The position numbers and the translations under genes are program-made. From Tetmemena sp. SeJ-2015 (taxonomy: Eukaryota; Ciliophora; Spirotrichea; Sporadotrichida; Oxytrichidae), in NCBI GenBank assembly GCA_027382625.1, contig JAJKFJ010023662.1, forward strand, positions 1 through 20,379: 20,379 nt of DNA. Direction: 5' to 3'. The notes beneath the pieces are model-generated. The model searched no databases. It was not told the DNA's origin and was given only the letters and a program-made list of their open reading frames with translations. Numbering within the stretch: the stretch's first letter is position 1; each line of letters begins with the position of its first letter. Shown piece after piece: positions 1 to 10,543 of this stretch.

Positions 1-176
1 CGAGTCGTAATTTTATCCGCCAAGGTCAAATCAGGAGTAGAGCAAGCAGATTCTGTCGATCTGAGTCCAATTATTCTGGCACGGGTCCAATATTATCCTG
101 CATATAGGAGAAGACTTTCAGTGTCTGTGATTGTATTTATTTCTCCAATTTTGACTTCACCCCTGATTCTTACAAT
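1..176 (-). CDS. Possible 5' or internal part of a protein gene cut by the window edge
   Basis: The stretch is clearly GC-richer than the spacer that follows it. Read on the minus strand it gives about 58 codons with a single TAA, and most codons begin with a purine near its upstream end (products such as RIRGEVKIGEINTITDTES). The reading runs off position 1, so the rest of the gene would lie left of the window. I see no convincing start codon; upstream the sequence turns into AT-rich spacer near 180. The plus strand is also open for 81 codons here, ending at TAA near 244, so the strand is not settled. No domain recognised. Confidence 0.25.
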
Positions 177-2089
177 ATTAAAGAAATTATTAAAAAATTT
201 TCATCAAGCCACTTCCTTAATTACTAGTCTTTATAATAATTTATAAAATTTTTCATTTATTTTTTAATGAGTTTTATAATTTAATTTAGTACCATATAAT
301 CTTCAAGAGATTTACTTTCACTCTTTTTAGAGAGAGTCTTATTAATTATTTATCAAGTACAATTGAAAAACAAATAAAGATATTCTTGCAAAAAAGAATT
401 TTTCTTTATCAACTATTTTAGAAATAAATTAAAATATGAGAAAGGATTCTTTATTTTACAAATGAGAATTTGATTTTACAAAGCTTTTGGAAAATATAAG
501 TCGAAATATGATCAATTTCGGATTTTTCTAAAAGAAAGGTTAAATATTTTATGATGAAGGAAGGTAGCATCACGATGGGCTGCGAAACTTTGCAAGTACA
601 GTATAAATTGCCATATTGATTTCTCTCTATATTAACATCCTGAACTTCAAGTTTAAGGGCTCAAAAGTAATAATGATAGAGGCTTTTTTATCGCTAAGGG
701 TGGAAATAGTAGAGGACTATTGAGCAGCCCGTATTATATATTCCACCTATATTAAGTATAATTAAGGCTTGACCACTGGCATTTCTCAAATTAAATTGCT
801 TAATTAAATTTAAGTATCAAAGTTGATAAAGATACTTCAATTTTAGGATTCACAATTATCTAGCCAATGGAAGAAAATAATGTGCTAATTGACTGATGCG
901 GCAGCATGTTAAAGTCCATTTTTCAATCCATCTGCCCCAGAAAGATAGTTCAGTTAGAAGTTTTATGTCATGGTTATAAGAATGACTTTATTTGTAGAAA
1001 TGTGTACAGGAATGGATTGTTCGCAGGTTAATGATATATGCCATTAATGCTAGGATTAAATTCCTCTCAAATTCTAATTAATAAATTGATAGCAATAAGA
1101 GCTATCATTGCCTATTTGTAAAAAAGGAAGACAAGAAAAAGGAAAAAAGTACTCATTAGGAATAATGAAATAAGAAAGATATTATTGCTCGTAATATTAA
1201 ATCTTTTTTTTATTAGCGAATCTGAAAATGAATTATCTTAAAATTTATTTTAAATTCTCCTTTCATTTTAATTTAAATATTAATTTATATTTATGAATGA
1301 TATTTAAATAATAATTTTAGATAGGATTAATACTTTTAGACTTAAACTCTTCTCCCTATTATGTTGAAGTAGATCTAAACACTTTTACCGTCTCTGCACA
1401 AACTAAAAATTTAATTATTATCTTTAAAATTCTCTTAATTGAAGTTATCTAAAATAAATATATTATATTAAAATTTTCATGCTCTATATAATTTATTTTC
1501 TTATGTATGATTTATCTTTCTTCAGGTTCATTAATACATAATTAATATCTATAACTTTATTTTTAAAAATATATATTCTCTTAATTAAATTCTATCTCTA
1601 AATTTGTCGCTTATTATAATTATGAAAACGGATTGGAATTAATGTTTTAAATTCATAGTAATTACTTTTATTATTTTACTTTAAATATAACTATTAGCAT
1701 TTATCTTAATATGGACTTTGCTTTAAATTAGGAAATAAATATTAAAATTTATTAATTTAATTAGAATTGATATATATTTAAAAATTAATTGGTTAAGATA
1801 AATTTAAATTTGCATTATACGCAGGTTTTATAAGTGAAAATTATGGGCCGCTTATTGCTGGATTTAATTATTGAATCTTAAGGGAAATTGAAATTAAGAT
1901 GAATAAAAGGGGTATAAATTGAAAAATTGAAAAATTCTGATTGATAAGTGCTGAGATATTTAAATTCATTATAAATGTTATATCCCTTTACTAATGTGGC
2001 TTTATATTTTTTTAATTGTGAGATGATGACGGGGGTATTATATTGAGCGAGATTTTTAATATGCATACATGCCCTGTTAGATATATCCT
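177..2089. other. AT-rich spacer without a supported gene
   Basis: Mostly A+T with short mixed tracts; 1190-1830 is almost pure A/T. A slightly GC-richer patch lies at about 545-1050. A plus-strand reading from the ATG at 551 looks protein-like if all three stops are sense, but it meets TAA, TAG or TGA in about one codon in eight, more than chance, so it is not supported. The 62-codon open stretch at 1878-2066 is no longer than chance allows. No repeat pair or RNA gene was found. Confidence 0.5.
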
Positions 2090-2905
2090 TCGCTGCTAAT
2101 CAATAGCCAGTTTACAGATACAAGCGTAAAGGGTACTATCAATATCTAAAAATGGACTCCCTTCTGTTGAAACGTTCCCTGCCTGAGGAAGTGAGCTGCG
2201 AGCTACTAGGAGCCTCGTATAATTCCAGAATATCAAGCAGTCAGGTTTAAGTGAGCTTGTTCTCTGTCGCATATAATGCAATTCGGGATATGCTTAGAGG
2301 ATATAAGCTCGAATAAGCAATCGCCTTGAACTCTAATTCTGTAGTAATTTCCAACTCTCTCCATCCATGTAAATAGATGTCCACCATGCCCGCCTGTTCT
2401 CAGTTGTCTTCCTGTTTGAGTAAGCCTCATTAGTATATAAATTACTATGTATAAAATTAATTATCCCATGTATTGTCATGACATAAGTCGCCACATCAAA
2501 GATAAAGCATGTGATATGCTTGTGGTAAACTCTCTAAGTACTAAGGTCCATTTTCTGATTATCTTTTTAAAAAACTCAGTGCTACGAGTAGGGAAAATTT
2601 TTAGAAATAATCCTATAGTTTCCTTGTTTTCTGACAGGCGCCCTGCTGCGTTAGATGATCGCCTTCAAGCTTAAAATTTCTGTTGTAGCCCATATATATC
2701 ATCCCTCCGTATTCAGTCAGGCTAGGAGCAAGACTGATCACATTCAAAATAGTAAGCTGATTTATCCGCACCCCTCTTTTAAGTAATCAACCTCTAATGA
2801 TGAACTATTTTATGAGATCGCCTAGGCTATTAAATACAACTATCAAGGACCTTGAGTAATAGCGAATAAGTTTCCATACTCTTCGCTAAGCCGATTTTAA
2901 TGCTT
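2090..2905 (-). other. GC-elevated island, probably coding or a gene relic, strand unresolved
   Basis: About 800 bases are markedly GC-richer than both flanks, with sharp edges near 2085 and 2910. Three overlapping readings are open for 60-75 codons in the standard code: minus 2096-2281, minus 2233-2430 and plus 2447-2674. The two minus frames overlap and could be one gene with a frameshift or short intron. With TAA/TAG as sense, one minus frame runs from about 2575 to the island's left edge with few interruptions and includes local peptides such as NEAYSNRKTTENRRAWW. The plus strand reads almost as well, so I do not assign a strand with confidence. No known domain was recognised. The GC step in AT-rich surroundings is the main evidence for an exon-like or gene-like segment. 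Confidence 0.3.
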
Positions 2906-4498
2906 TTTTTGCAGGTCCTATATTTTAACTATATATTTTTTTAATATTTGCTGGATTTAAAAATATTAATTTAAATTTACAAAGAGCTATTCTTCTAGTA
3001 ATTATGACTAAAATGGTTAGACTTTCAATTACAGAATTGGTTCAATAACTTCAATGGACTCAACTTATAGATGTCATGGGTCGAGTTAATTAATTTAAAA
3101 TTAAAATTACATACCTATATCGGTGAGTAAAATATCTCTCTTAAACTGGTTAATCACCACTTCAGAATTAAATATTGCTACAACTTAAGCAAACTACTAG
3201 TTTGATGATTACTATAATTTTTAAATAACCTATAGAATATTTAAAAAATGAGTAGTTCATAAATTAAAGATTAATAATGTTTTGTTTTAAATAAGATAAA
3301 AAGATACCTATCAAATAAAGCTCTCTATTAGATCGAGATAATTAAGGAATTTTTATAGATATAATTTAATTCTTCAAATTTAAACTATTTAAAAAGAAAA
3401 CCTTTTAAAATTTATTAAAATGTTGATAATGAATTTAAATAAAAAATATTATCATGTCTTTTTCATATTCAAAATATTATAGAATGTAAGGTTCTTTAAT
3501 TAACTTTTATTTATAGTGATCGACAAAAGTTTTAATTTTAAGCATTATCTCATATAAATGAAAGAATTTATAATAATACTTTTAAGTTTAGATAAACAAT
3601 GATATATGCAGAAGACACAAGTGGCAAAAATAATGATAATTTTTTATATTCTGAGGTTCTAGACAATTTTAATTATTTAAAATACCATAAGGTTGCTGAT
3701 ATATGAAGTCATAAATATTATAAAAAATTACAAATATTCTTGGTAATTAAAGCAGATGTAAATTAAAATTCTAGAAAGTAAATTTTAGACTACGTTTAAT
3801 GAGTGAGTAATAATTATCCCTTTTTATTTTATGTGATTTAAATAATCTGATTAAGCTTTTTTAAATAAATTTATTTAACATAAAGCTTAGGGTTTATTGG
3901 ATTTATCATTTTAAATTTTTTCAAATCATTAATTCTATTTTTTAAAAATATTTCAATTAAATATAATATTTTTATAATTTTTTGTTTTAAATTATTGCTT
4001 AATTTTAAATTACTTGCCAAATTTTGAACAATTTTCAGACACAAGTTTAATAAGCATAAGGTGCGATTCTAGGCCCTATTACACTATCTTAATTATAATT
4101 AAAATTATTTTGTTTATTCATATGTTCTATTCTTAAAAAAAAAAAATAAACATGAAATATAATTAAAAAAGAAAGATTTGAGGAGAGATTTTATTTAAAA
4201 AATATATGTAGCGAGATAAGATATGAAATACAATTATAAGCAAATTATAATTGTAATCATGATTAATTTTTATTTTCTTATAAAATAAAAAAATAATTTA
4301 ATTTTTTTACTCTGTGACAGAATTCAATGATCAATATTGGAACTTTATTTATAAAATATATTTTTTCTTTCAGTACATAGGTATATTCATCATCAGTTTT
4401 TAATCTATTGGTAGGAAAGAAATCTACTTATCTTCGTTAAACTGCACAACCGTCTTGCGCATTTCCAATAACTTACTCGCTAAACTTCGCTGAATCTC
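2906..4498. other. AT-rich spacer, nothing recognised
   Basis: Long A/T tracts such as 3290-4010, an A-run at about 4135-4146, and no open stretch or repeat pair that stands out. A mildly GC-richer patch at 4420-4500 borders element C. Confidence 0.6.
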
Positions 4499-4832
4499 AT
4501 AATATTTTCCGTTCAGCCCCGATTTTTCACTACTGGCTAGAAAGCCAGGTTTTACAGTAAGTAGCAACTTTTTTTTGGACTTTTTAATGAACTTTAGAGA
4601 AGTGGCTTCAAATCCATCTAAAATTGGTCAAGACGTTCCCTATAATTGTGGGATTTAAGAAATCAGTAAAATTTCTTTTTTTTAATTTTTGTAGCAATAC
4701 TCGGTCAACAAGGAGTGCTTACAGTTACAATTTTTAGAAACAGTTGAAAAAAGCTTCGTTCTCGTTAGTCCAGGCTTTACAGAAGCAAACTTAAAATTTT
4801 TTTAAAAATCGGGGCTGAACGTATAATATTTT
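4499..4832. mobile_element. Element C: MITE-like, perfect 18-bp TIRs with probable 10-bp target duplication
   Basis: The left end at 4510-4527 reads CGTTCAGCCCCGATTTTT and the right end at 4804-4821 is its exact reverse complement. The element is about 312 bp. The decamer ATAATATTTT lies one base outside both ends (4499-4508 and 4823-4832), as expected for a target-site duplication of 10 bp or slightly more. The interior has no open frame of note, so this looks like a non-autonomous element. A duplication of 9-11 bp would suit Mutator-like transposases (family knowledge); a flank this A/T-rich could match partly by chance. It is unlike the TA-bounded families elsewhere in the window. Confidence 0.75.
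4545..4782. repeat. Subterminal direct repeat inside element C
   Basis: CCAGGTTTTACAG at 4545-4557 recurs as CCAGGCTTTACAG at 4770-4782, in the same orientation and each close to one end of element C. Similar sequence continues after each copy (AGTAGCAACTT against AAGCAAACTT). Such subterminal motifs are often transposase binding sites; that role is inferred here. Confidence 0.5.
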
Positions 4833-6279
4833 TAGATCAAAATTCGAAATTTTGTTTTTGTTTTAATCTACTTCTTGTAAGATCTTTAAATTGTAAAACT
4901 ATAAAGCGGGTCTCAAAGGGGCAACAAGCATAGACTTGAACAATCAAGCTTCTTAGATATCTGTGCAAATATCAGATCGCAGCTTTGATGGCCAAACACT
5001 TAGTCTATTGGTAGTTGGTTTTCTCTCTTAGTCCTAGCAATCATTCTCTTACACGCTTGCAATTCTTCTCAAGAGAGATCCATGTGAGCTTGTTCAAATT
5101 AAATCAATTATAAAAAAGTTAAATTGTAAAATTACTCTCAAAGCACCTCAAAGTAATGTCAACTATGATGTTTCATACGGAAATAAGTACTTTCTAAACA
5201 GTTTTGAATTCACATAAACAAACGCAAATTAATGTCTTATAAATAAATAAGTAAATTTCTTTAAAACTGCTTAATCATTGTGTTTTATGCAATTTTTTTG
5301 GTTCTTCTTTGAAAGTCGAAAGACTAATATAAAATTCCTTTTTAGAATTCAAATTTTATTTTCATATTCTAAGGAAGGGAGACCTTAATTTATTTTTTAT
5401 AACATTATAGGTTTATTAAATTTAGACAGACAGATGAAACTATATATTAAGTTCTCCAACAACTCTAAGCCTAATCTCTTAGAGATAGTGATAATTTGCT
5501 TCTCCAATAATAAAAATAATAATTGATTTATAAATTCCATTTATTAAAATGGCCAACTTCCATTTTCTGCTCCTGAGTAGGGGAGAAAATCCAAATTGGA
5601 TGTAGAATATTTCTTTTTAAAGAAACAGCTTTGGTAACTCAAGTATCTTTGACCTTAATTTCCTGTTGAATTTAATATTTTTCTTCCACTACTATTTTAA
5701 TAGGGTGCTATTACTTCATTTATGTATTGAAATTTTAGTCTGAAATAAATTTAAATCTATTTTAAATAGCAGTCAGAAATATATCTTCAGTAATCTCTCT
5801 CTCTTTTCAGATAAATACTTGCATGAAAGATTATAAATAAAACATTGAAAGTTAATTTGACTAAAATTATCTAATAAAAATCGTGTTATTCAATTCCCAT
5901 AATAATTAGAAATTATCATTATAAATTATAATGTCAAGCTGTTAGCTATGTAGAGGCCATCTCTATGAGTGATTCAACTAATAGCTCATAATACATATCC
6001 TTAGATGGTTATAGAATTCTAACAAACAGCATGAAAATCAAATTAAAAAATTTAATTATTTTTTAATTATGGGATATTTATGAATGGATGATCATCGGTT
6101 TAGAAAAATGAGATCAATATAAAGCCATTTGTTTATATTTTTCATAAGCCGATTTAAGAATTATTTTTGCTATAAGAATTAATAAGGTTTGTAAAGAATT
6201 ATACATTTATGTAGTTGAGAATTAAAGAACGTTAAAAAAATAAACTAAGAGTTACAACCCTATGACAGATGAAATCACA
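4833..6279. other. Spacer without a supported gene
   Basis: AT-rich, with a slightly GC-richer patch at 4900-5100 that shows no persistent open frame. I found no hairpin or repeat pair that clearly stands out. Confidence 0.5.
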
Positions 6280-6451
6280 GATTAGAACTTGTGTCGCTTA
6301 TAACTCTTATTGAGACCTCAAACTCAAAAAATAGCAAAGATATAAAGCACTTAGAATTTCAAGCTGAGTCTAATTGTATAAAAATTATATAAATCTGAGT
6401 GATTTTCTTCATTTTAATTTAATTCTCTTTTCTATTAAATTTTCACCTATA
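6280..6451. repeat. Family B fragment (diverged copy of the right arm of the 15740-17867 element)
   Basis: It aligns with 17670-17867 in the same orientation. Both contain GAACTTGTRTCGCTTATAACTC, a middle block ending near GCTGARTC, then ATTTTAATTTAATTCTCTTT, and finish at CACCTATA here (6444-6451) against CAGCTATA in the full element. No matching left end was found upstream, so it is probably a truncated or solo-end copy. Confidence 0.6.
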
Positions 6452-6838
6452 ATTTAGTTTGAAATTTCTGCATCTCTTCTTTGTTCTGATTGATTCCGTG
6501 GCCAATAAATGATTGAAGAGTATATTTCTCATATTTTAGTATAAGAATATCTGTTGGATTTAATTAATTAGTCGATTGAATTTTAAATGGTGAATGTTGT
6601 TTTATATTAAATTGAGCTAATTAAATTTTAACTACATATGATATTCGAGCCAGAAGAAGATTCAAATAAAATCCAAACTGTTACCATCAGAACACTAAGA
6701 TTTGTCCACCCACATAGTTAAAAACTTATTATTCTTAACACAGATCAACCATTTTTAATGATCCCTTTTAACAGTGATTTATGGTATTTCATTTAAAAAA
6801 AGAAATACTTATTAAGCTATGGAATATAAAAAATATAT
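6452..6838. other. Short AT-rich spacer between repeats
   Basis: No open frame, hairpin or repeat stands out here; it separates the family B fragment from the first family A element. Confidence 0.5.
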
Positions 6839-6987
6839 TATAGGTTGAATACGAATTCTTAATCGAGGGCGAATGTTTTCATAAATAAACTGATTATAGG
6901 TAGAATACGAATTGATTAGAGAAATTAAAAAAAGAGATGTAAAAGTCTAAGCATTGTGATATAAATTAAAACCATCTCTAGAATTAT

Positions 6988-7230
6988 AACAGCCTTAATC
7001 TTTAATTGCATACTTTTGAGCCTTACTGTATCAGGTTTGATTTTAAGTTTTTTGAAACATCTCTTATTTATTTTCCAACTTTTCCTCTTTTCAAACTATT
7101 CTTCCGCTAATTAATTTTCTTCATCTTCATCTTCCTCATCTTCATCTAAATTATTTCTTCAAATATTTCTACTGCTGCTATTGCTACTGCTATTACTGTT
7201 ATTGTTACTACTATTAGAAATATTGGTCCG
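6988..7230 (-). CDS. Ser/Asn-rich then acidic ORF of family A element 1 (reassigned stops needed)
   Basis: About 81 codons. After RTNIS comes a run of some 15 Ser and Asn codons, then a Asp/Glu run (LDEDEEDEDEEN), then a basic part with FEKRKSWK and IKPDTVRLKS. Both low-complexity runs use mixed codons (AAY/AGY, then GAN) in one and the same frame, which argues for translation rather than a plain microsatellite. TGA, TAA and TAG each occur once in frame and must be sense. The copy in 10149-10636 keeps the frame: it differs by exactly five codons in length, and differences pile up at third positions (I counted 13 third, 8 first and 5 second). The shared TAA and TAG could also be inherited without selection. 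Start and end are not defined; function unknown. Confidence 0.35.
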
Positions 7231-7251
7231 AAAAAAAATTAAAAATAAATT

Positions 7252-7322
7252 TTACCTGTGGGTTTCGAACCTTGGAGTAAAAAATGACTCATCTAGGCGT
7301 TAACCATCTGAACATTAGCATT
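7252..7322 (-). other. Degenerate tRNA-like block in family A element 1
   Basis: On the minus strand, a D-arm-like GTTCAGATGGTTAACGCC (7296-7313) is followed by a B-box-like GGTTCGAAACC (7261-7271), with tRNA-like spacing between the two arms. A run of eight T follows (7231-7238 on the complement). The acceptor stem does not pair and the anticodon arm is not canonical, so this is a tRNA-derived relic or internal Pol III promoter, not a working tRNA. Confidence 0.45.
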
Positions 7323-7395
7323 CAAATCAAAGTCTACTAGTTAATTTATCTAAAATATCTCTTACCTCCGATTCTGCATTCGTATTCATCCTATA

Positions 7396-8075
7396 ATACT
7401 TAAATGTTGTCACTAAATTTATTCGTTATGAGTGTAATATGATTAATTTATTGCTAAAATACATACAGATCTAACTAAATTTTAAATGGAATTTGGAACT
7501 GAATATATTTTGCTTGTCTCTTTCTTAGGTTCTTCCTCTATTAATTTTAGATATTGAAGTGTTTTAATATGTTTATGAATTCTGTTTTATATTGCCTTCC
7601 AACCTTCACTTTGCCCTTAAGTTTATTATCAACAAATGTTTGAATATCTTACATGAGTAACTATCTCTATTTACTTGGAGACTTGGCAAAATCAGATTTG
7701 AAGTGACCTTTTGGAATTGAAGATTTCCTACTTGCCATCTACTAACTAAAAATACAGATGAATCATAAGATTTATTGGACACAATGTATAAATAATGGCT
7801 AAACTTAAAATTTATATCGATAATAGGTTAATTAGCTTCAAGGTATACTCTTTAGTTTTAAATATTGTTTATGAGAAACAGAAGTGATGAGAAAAGAGCG
7901 ATTCCCTACTCTACGATTGCGCATTTCTAAATAATTATTGAAATGATCATTATATTCCTTTTAAATATATTATGGTTGTTTACTTTTCATTGTTTTCCTC
8001 ATTTGATTCATAAATATAGCAATTTTCAAATCTTATTCATTTACTAATGGAGAAACATTTTAAGGTACTAGCATT
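7396..8075. other. Spacer, nothing recognised
   Basis: AT-rich sequence with no persistent open frame and no repeat pair found. Confidence 0.5.
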
Positions 8076-8106
8076 CTTCCTATAAGCTGCTGTAAATTAT
8101 AGGAAG
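8076..8106. repeat. Perfect 10-bp hairpin
   Basis: CTTCCTATAA at 8076-8085 is the exact reverse complement of TTATAGGAAG at 8097-8106, with an 11-base loop. It could be a terminator-like or cruciform structure, or a tiny foldback. It is not next to a supported gene. Confidence 0.5.
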
Positions 8107-9296
8107 GATACGTTTACATTATTGAAATTGATAGTTTTAAAAATAAAATTTATTAGAGCTTTGTATAATGACAAAGTATTTACACTCTGATTGCTCAATA
8201 TTCATTCTAGTTTGAGCTATTATTTCCTTATTTTGGATTCAAATTGATAGTTTTCTCTTTTTAAAAATTACAATTTGAATATAATATATTTGCAATTCAA
8301 AATATATAGTTAATTCAAAGTAAACTTTCCTTTAGACTCATTTAATCCAAGCTACCCAAATTTATTATGTCTATTGCACCATTTATATTCTTGCCTCTAT
8401 GTAAAAAATGAATGATGGTAAAAAGAATCAATATCGCTAAACGGTTTACTAATATCTGAAAAGCTTATCTAATAAAATAGGTTTACTTGTTTATCTTACT
8501 TACCATAGATTAAAATAATATTTTAGAGGGAGATAAGTCCAAGGGCATTTAATTTTTCTTGTCTCAAATTTAATTATAAAATTGATTTCTTTGAATTATA
8601 TTCAGTAGTCCCCGATAATATTTTTTACATATATTTAAAGCAAACTACCTCTGATCAACTAATTCTGTTTAACCTATAAAGAAAAAATGTAATTTTTCTG
8701 TGAGATAAATAAATTCTGTTTATATGTTATGTCTTTATTTATTAGAAACTAATTAATTTTATAACTTAATACTTTAGACAAAATATTTTGGAAGAGATTG
8801 TTCTTTCTCGTAAATTAGGATCGCCGTTGATTTAGGTGGTAGCAAATCAACTGATAAGCGGATGCAAAATAGTAAAAAACTAAAATCTTATGGGAAGAAG
8901 ACGAGAAACAAGGAATTAGTAAAATATTTTTTTTTTGGAAAAAATTATAATTAATTTTCTTTGATCACAAATTGAACAAGTTGAGACTTAAGCATTCATG
9001 AAAGAGACTTTCAAGACTATTTTCTTAAATCTTTATCTCCTAATATTTGGTTGATCTGCTGTAAAGTGCAAATTTCATACTTGTTCTCTACAGATTATTG
9101 GAGTACCTCTATAATAGTCTCTGTGTTTCTTAATTTTTAAATGATTTCTAGCAGTCTCTCTGCATCTAAAAATTATAAATAAAAGAGTCTTTGAACCTTT
9201 TTTATATTATAACTCGTGATTTAATTTGTAACTACGATATAGAATGATTAGATAATTCCTCTCCTTCGGAGGCTCCTTCCTCTAAATCTAAATTGA
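8107..9296. other. Spacer; weak gene-like patch at 8780-8920
   Basis: AT-rich overall. A GC-richer patch at about 8790-8920 reads on the plus strand as peptides such as EEIVLSRKLGSPLIQVV, but with all stops taken as sense the interruption rate over the longer frame is no better than chance. AAGCTACCCAAATTTAT at 8349-8365 recurs with one change at 19905-19921. Confidence 0.35.
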
Positions 9297-9560
9297 TACA
9301 GCTGAGAATTTAATTTTTAAAAAAATTAAATTAATAATTAATTTAATAAATTATAAATCCGAGGCAGTTGAAAGTGAGATATTGGGCTGAAATTTTGATC
9401 ACATTTGATTAAGCATTACGTTCTAAGCAGCTTTCATTCTTGCAACTTCTTCGTAGGAGGCCTGTGTGAAGATATAACTCGGTCATAAGTTTTTGAACTT
9501 GGTTAATTTCTGTGTAAGGAGTTTGTGCCATCAAAATCTCTTCATAGACAGACACCTTCT
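9297..9560. repeat. Family B fragment (left-arm type), diverged
   Basis: It begins TACAGCTGAGAATTTAAT, one base different from the end of the 15740-17867 element, in the same orientation as its left arm. Weaker likeness continues through GCAACTTCTTCGTAGGAGG and a TATAACTC-containing stretch, in the order seen in the left arm. The far end is not definable, so the right boundary is approximate. Confidence 0.45.
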
Positions 9561-9740
9561 ATTGTAATTGCAGTCAAACAAACTATTCTTATAATTTAAA
9601 GAACTATCGAATAAGTCTCATATTAAGCTAATTAGCTCGCAATTTAATGGCCAACATTTTACAACTCTTCATTTATTATTTTAACTTAATTCCCATTTTC
9701 ATTTAAATTTTAACTATATTATTAACTCTCTGAGCTCCTT

Positions 9741-10103
9741 ATGACTTTGGTATCCTACCTGAATCTGGTATCCACAGATTCTCCAGATTCATCATTAAGA
9801 ATTCAGAGTGCCATACTAATATTTAATCACAAGCTCTCAGTTGTTATTTCCTCCAGAGAGTTACTTACTCCTATTTTCTTGATTATCTTTTTATACTTAT
9901 CTAGAGTTTCTTTATTGCAAGATATAGTTGGGAATTTATTGCAAAATCGAAATTTGTAAGAAGTAAAATTAATGCTTTCATTAAAGCCTTCAATCTCCAT
10001 AATCATAAGTTCACTGGAAGCAGGTCCAAGCCACTAATTTTTCACATCTAAGATGGAAACCAAGAAAGCCTTTGTGTTGGAGTACTTGGTAGCACGAAGT
10101 TGA
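9741..10103 (+). CDS. Weak candidate ORF, function unknown
   Basis: The ATG at 9741 opens 72 codons in the standard code (to TAA near 9957). If TAA is sense, the frame continues to TGA at 10101, about 120 codons, with only two TAA on the way. The product is hydrophobic in the middle (residues about 43-60, with LIIFLYLS), so one membrane segment is possible. It lies directly upstream of family A element 2. Length and composition are within what chance allows. Confidence 0.2.
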
Positions 10104-10224
10104 TTCATCATACTGTTTCTAATATCTAACTGCAGACCTCATTTCTTATATAAGATGAATACGAATACAGAGTCGGAGGTTAGATATATTTGAAAAAAAT
10201 TAAAAAGTAGATTTTGATTGAAGA

Positions 10225-10304
10225 CCTGATGTTCAGATGGTTAACGCCTAGATGAGTGAATTTTTACTCCAAGGTTCGAAACCTAAAGGTAAAACGCTTT
10301 TTTT
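10225..10304 (+). other. Degenerate tRNA-like block with Pol III-type T-run
   Basis: The D-arm-like GTTCAGATGGTTAACGCC starts at 10231 and the B-box-like GGTTCGAAACC lies at 10273-10283. From the first base of the D stem to the first base of the T loop is 44 bases, which is the canonical offset. A run of seven T follows at 10298-10304, like a Pol III terminator. Only half of the D stem and three T-stem pairs form, and the anticodon arm does not fold properly, so it is not a functional tRNA. Confidence 0.45.
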
Positions 10305-10315
10305 AAAAAAATTTT

Positions 10316-10543
10316 CGGACCAATATATTTAATAGCAATAGTAATAGCAACAGTAAAAGTAAAAATAATTAAAGAAATAGTTTAGATGAAGACGATGACG
10401 ATGAAGATGATGAAAATTAATTAGCGGAAAAATAGTTTGAAAAGAGGAAAAGTTTTAAAATAAATAAGGAATGTTCAGAAAAAATGATAATCAAGTCTGA
10501 TACAGTAAGGATAAAAAGTACGCAATTCAAGATCTAGACAGTT
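10316..10543 (+). CDS. Ser/Asn-rich then acidic ORF of family A element 2 (reassigned stops needed)
   Basis: About 76 codons in the same frame as the ORF in element 1. After RTNIF comes a Ser/Asn/Lys run, then LDEDDDDEDDEN, then a basic part with FEKRKSFK and SDTVRIKS. In-frame TAA precedes LAEK and in-frame TAG precedes FEKRK at the same places as in the other copy. A TAA here aligns with a TGA in element 1, so that position at least is not kept as one amino acid. It lies just downstream of the T-run. No domain recognised; it may be a relic of a coding sequence carried by the element. Confidence 0.35.

Larger units (their letters stand above)
6839..7395 (-). mobile_element. Family A element 1, TA-bounded, with tRNA-like block and ORF
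   Basis: The inner end (minus-strand reading from 7395) is TATAGGATGAATACGAATGC. The outer end is TATAGGTAGAATACGAATTG from 6895, with a second, similar end TATAGGTTGAATACGAATTC from 6839, 56 bp further out. The element is therefore 501 or 557 bp. The body is an inverted, diverged copy of 10149-10636 along its whole length. Read on the minus strand, the order from the inner end is tRNA-like block, T-run, Ser/Asn- and Asp/Glu-rich ORF. TA flanks with TIRs are typical of Tc1/mariner-type and pogo-type elements and of many ciliate internal eliminated sequences. No transposase is present, so it is non-autonomous. Confidence 0.7.

Noticed and set aside
551..1090. Plus-strand reading from ATG at 551 that looks protein-like with many Trp and Gln
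   Set aside because: TAA, TAG and TGA occur in about one codon in eight, more than expected by chance, so the protein look is an artefact of treating all stops as sense.
1878..2066. 62-codon minus-strand open stretch
   Set aside because: It lies in almost pure A/T spacer and its length is expected by chance.
2447..2674. 75-codon plus-strand open stretch as a gene
   Set aside because: The minus strand of the same island reads equally well, and the length is within chance in a GC-richer stretch.
7125..7210. Plain trinucleotide microsatellite
   Set aside because: The units are mixed synonymous codons in one frame in both copies, which fits a low-complexity coding stretch better.
10225..10304. 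Functional tRNA gene
   Set aside because: Acceptor and anticodon stems do not pair and position 33 is not T in the best fold.
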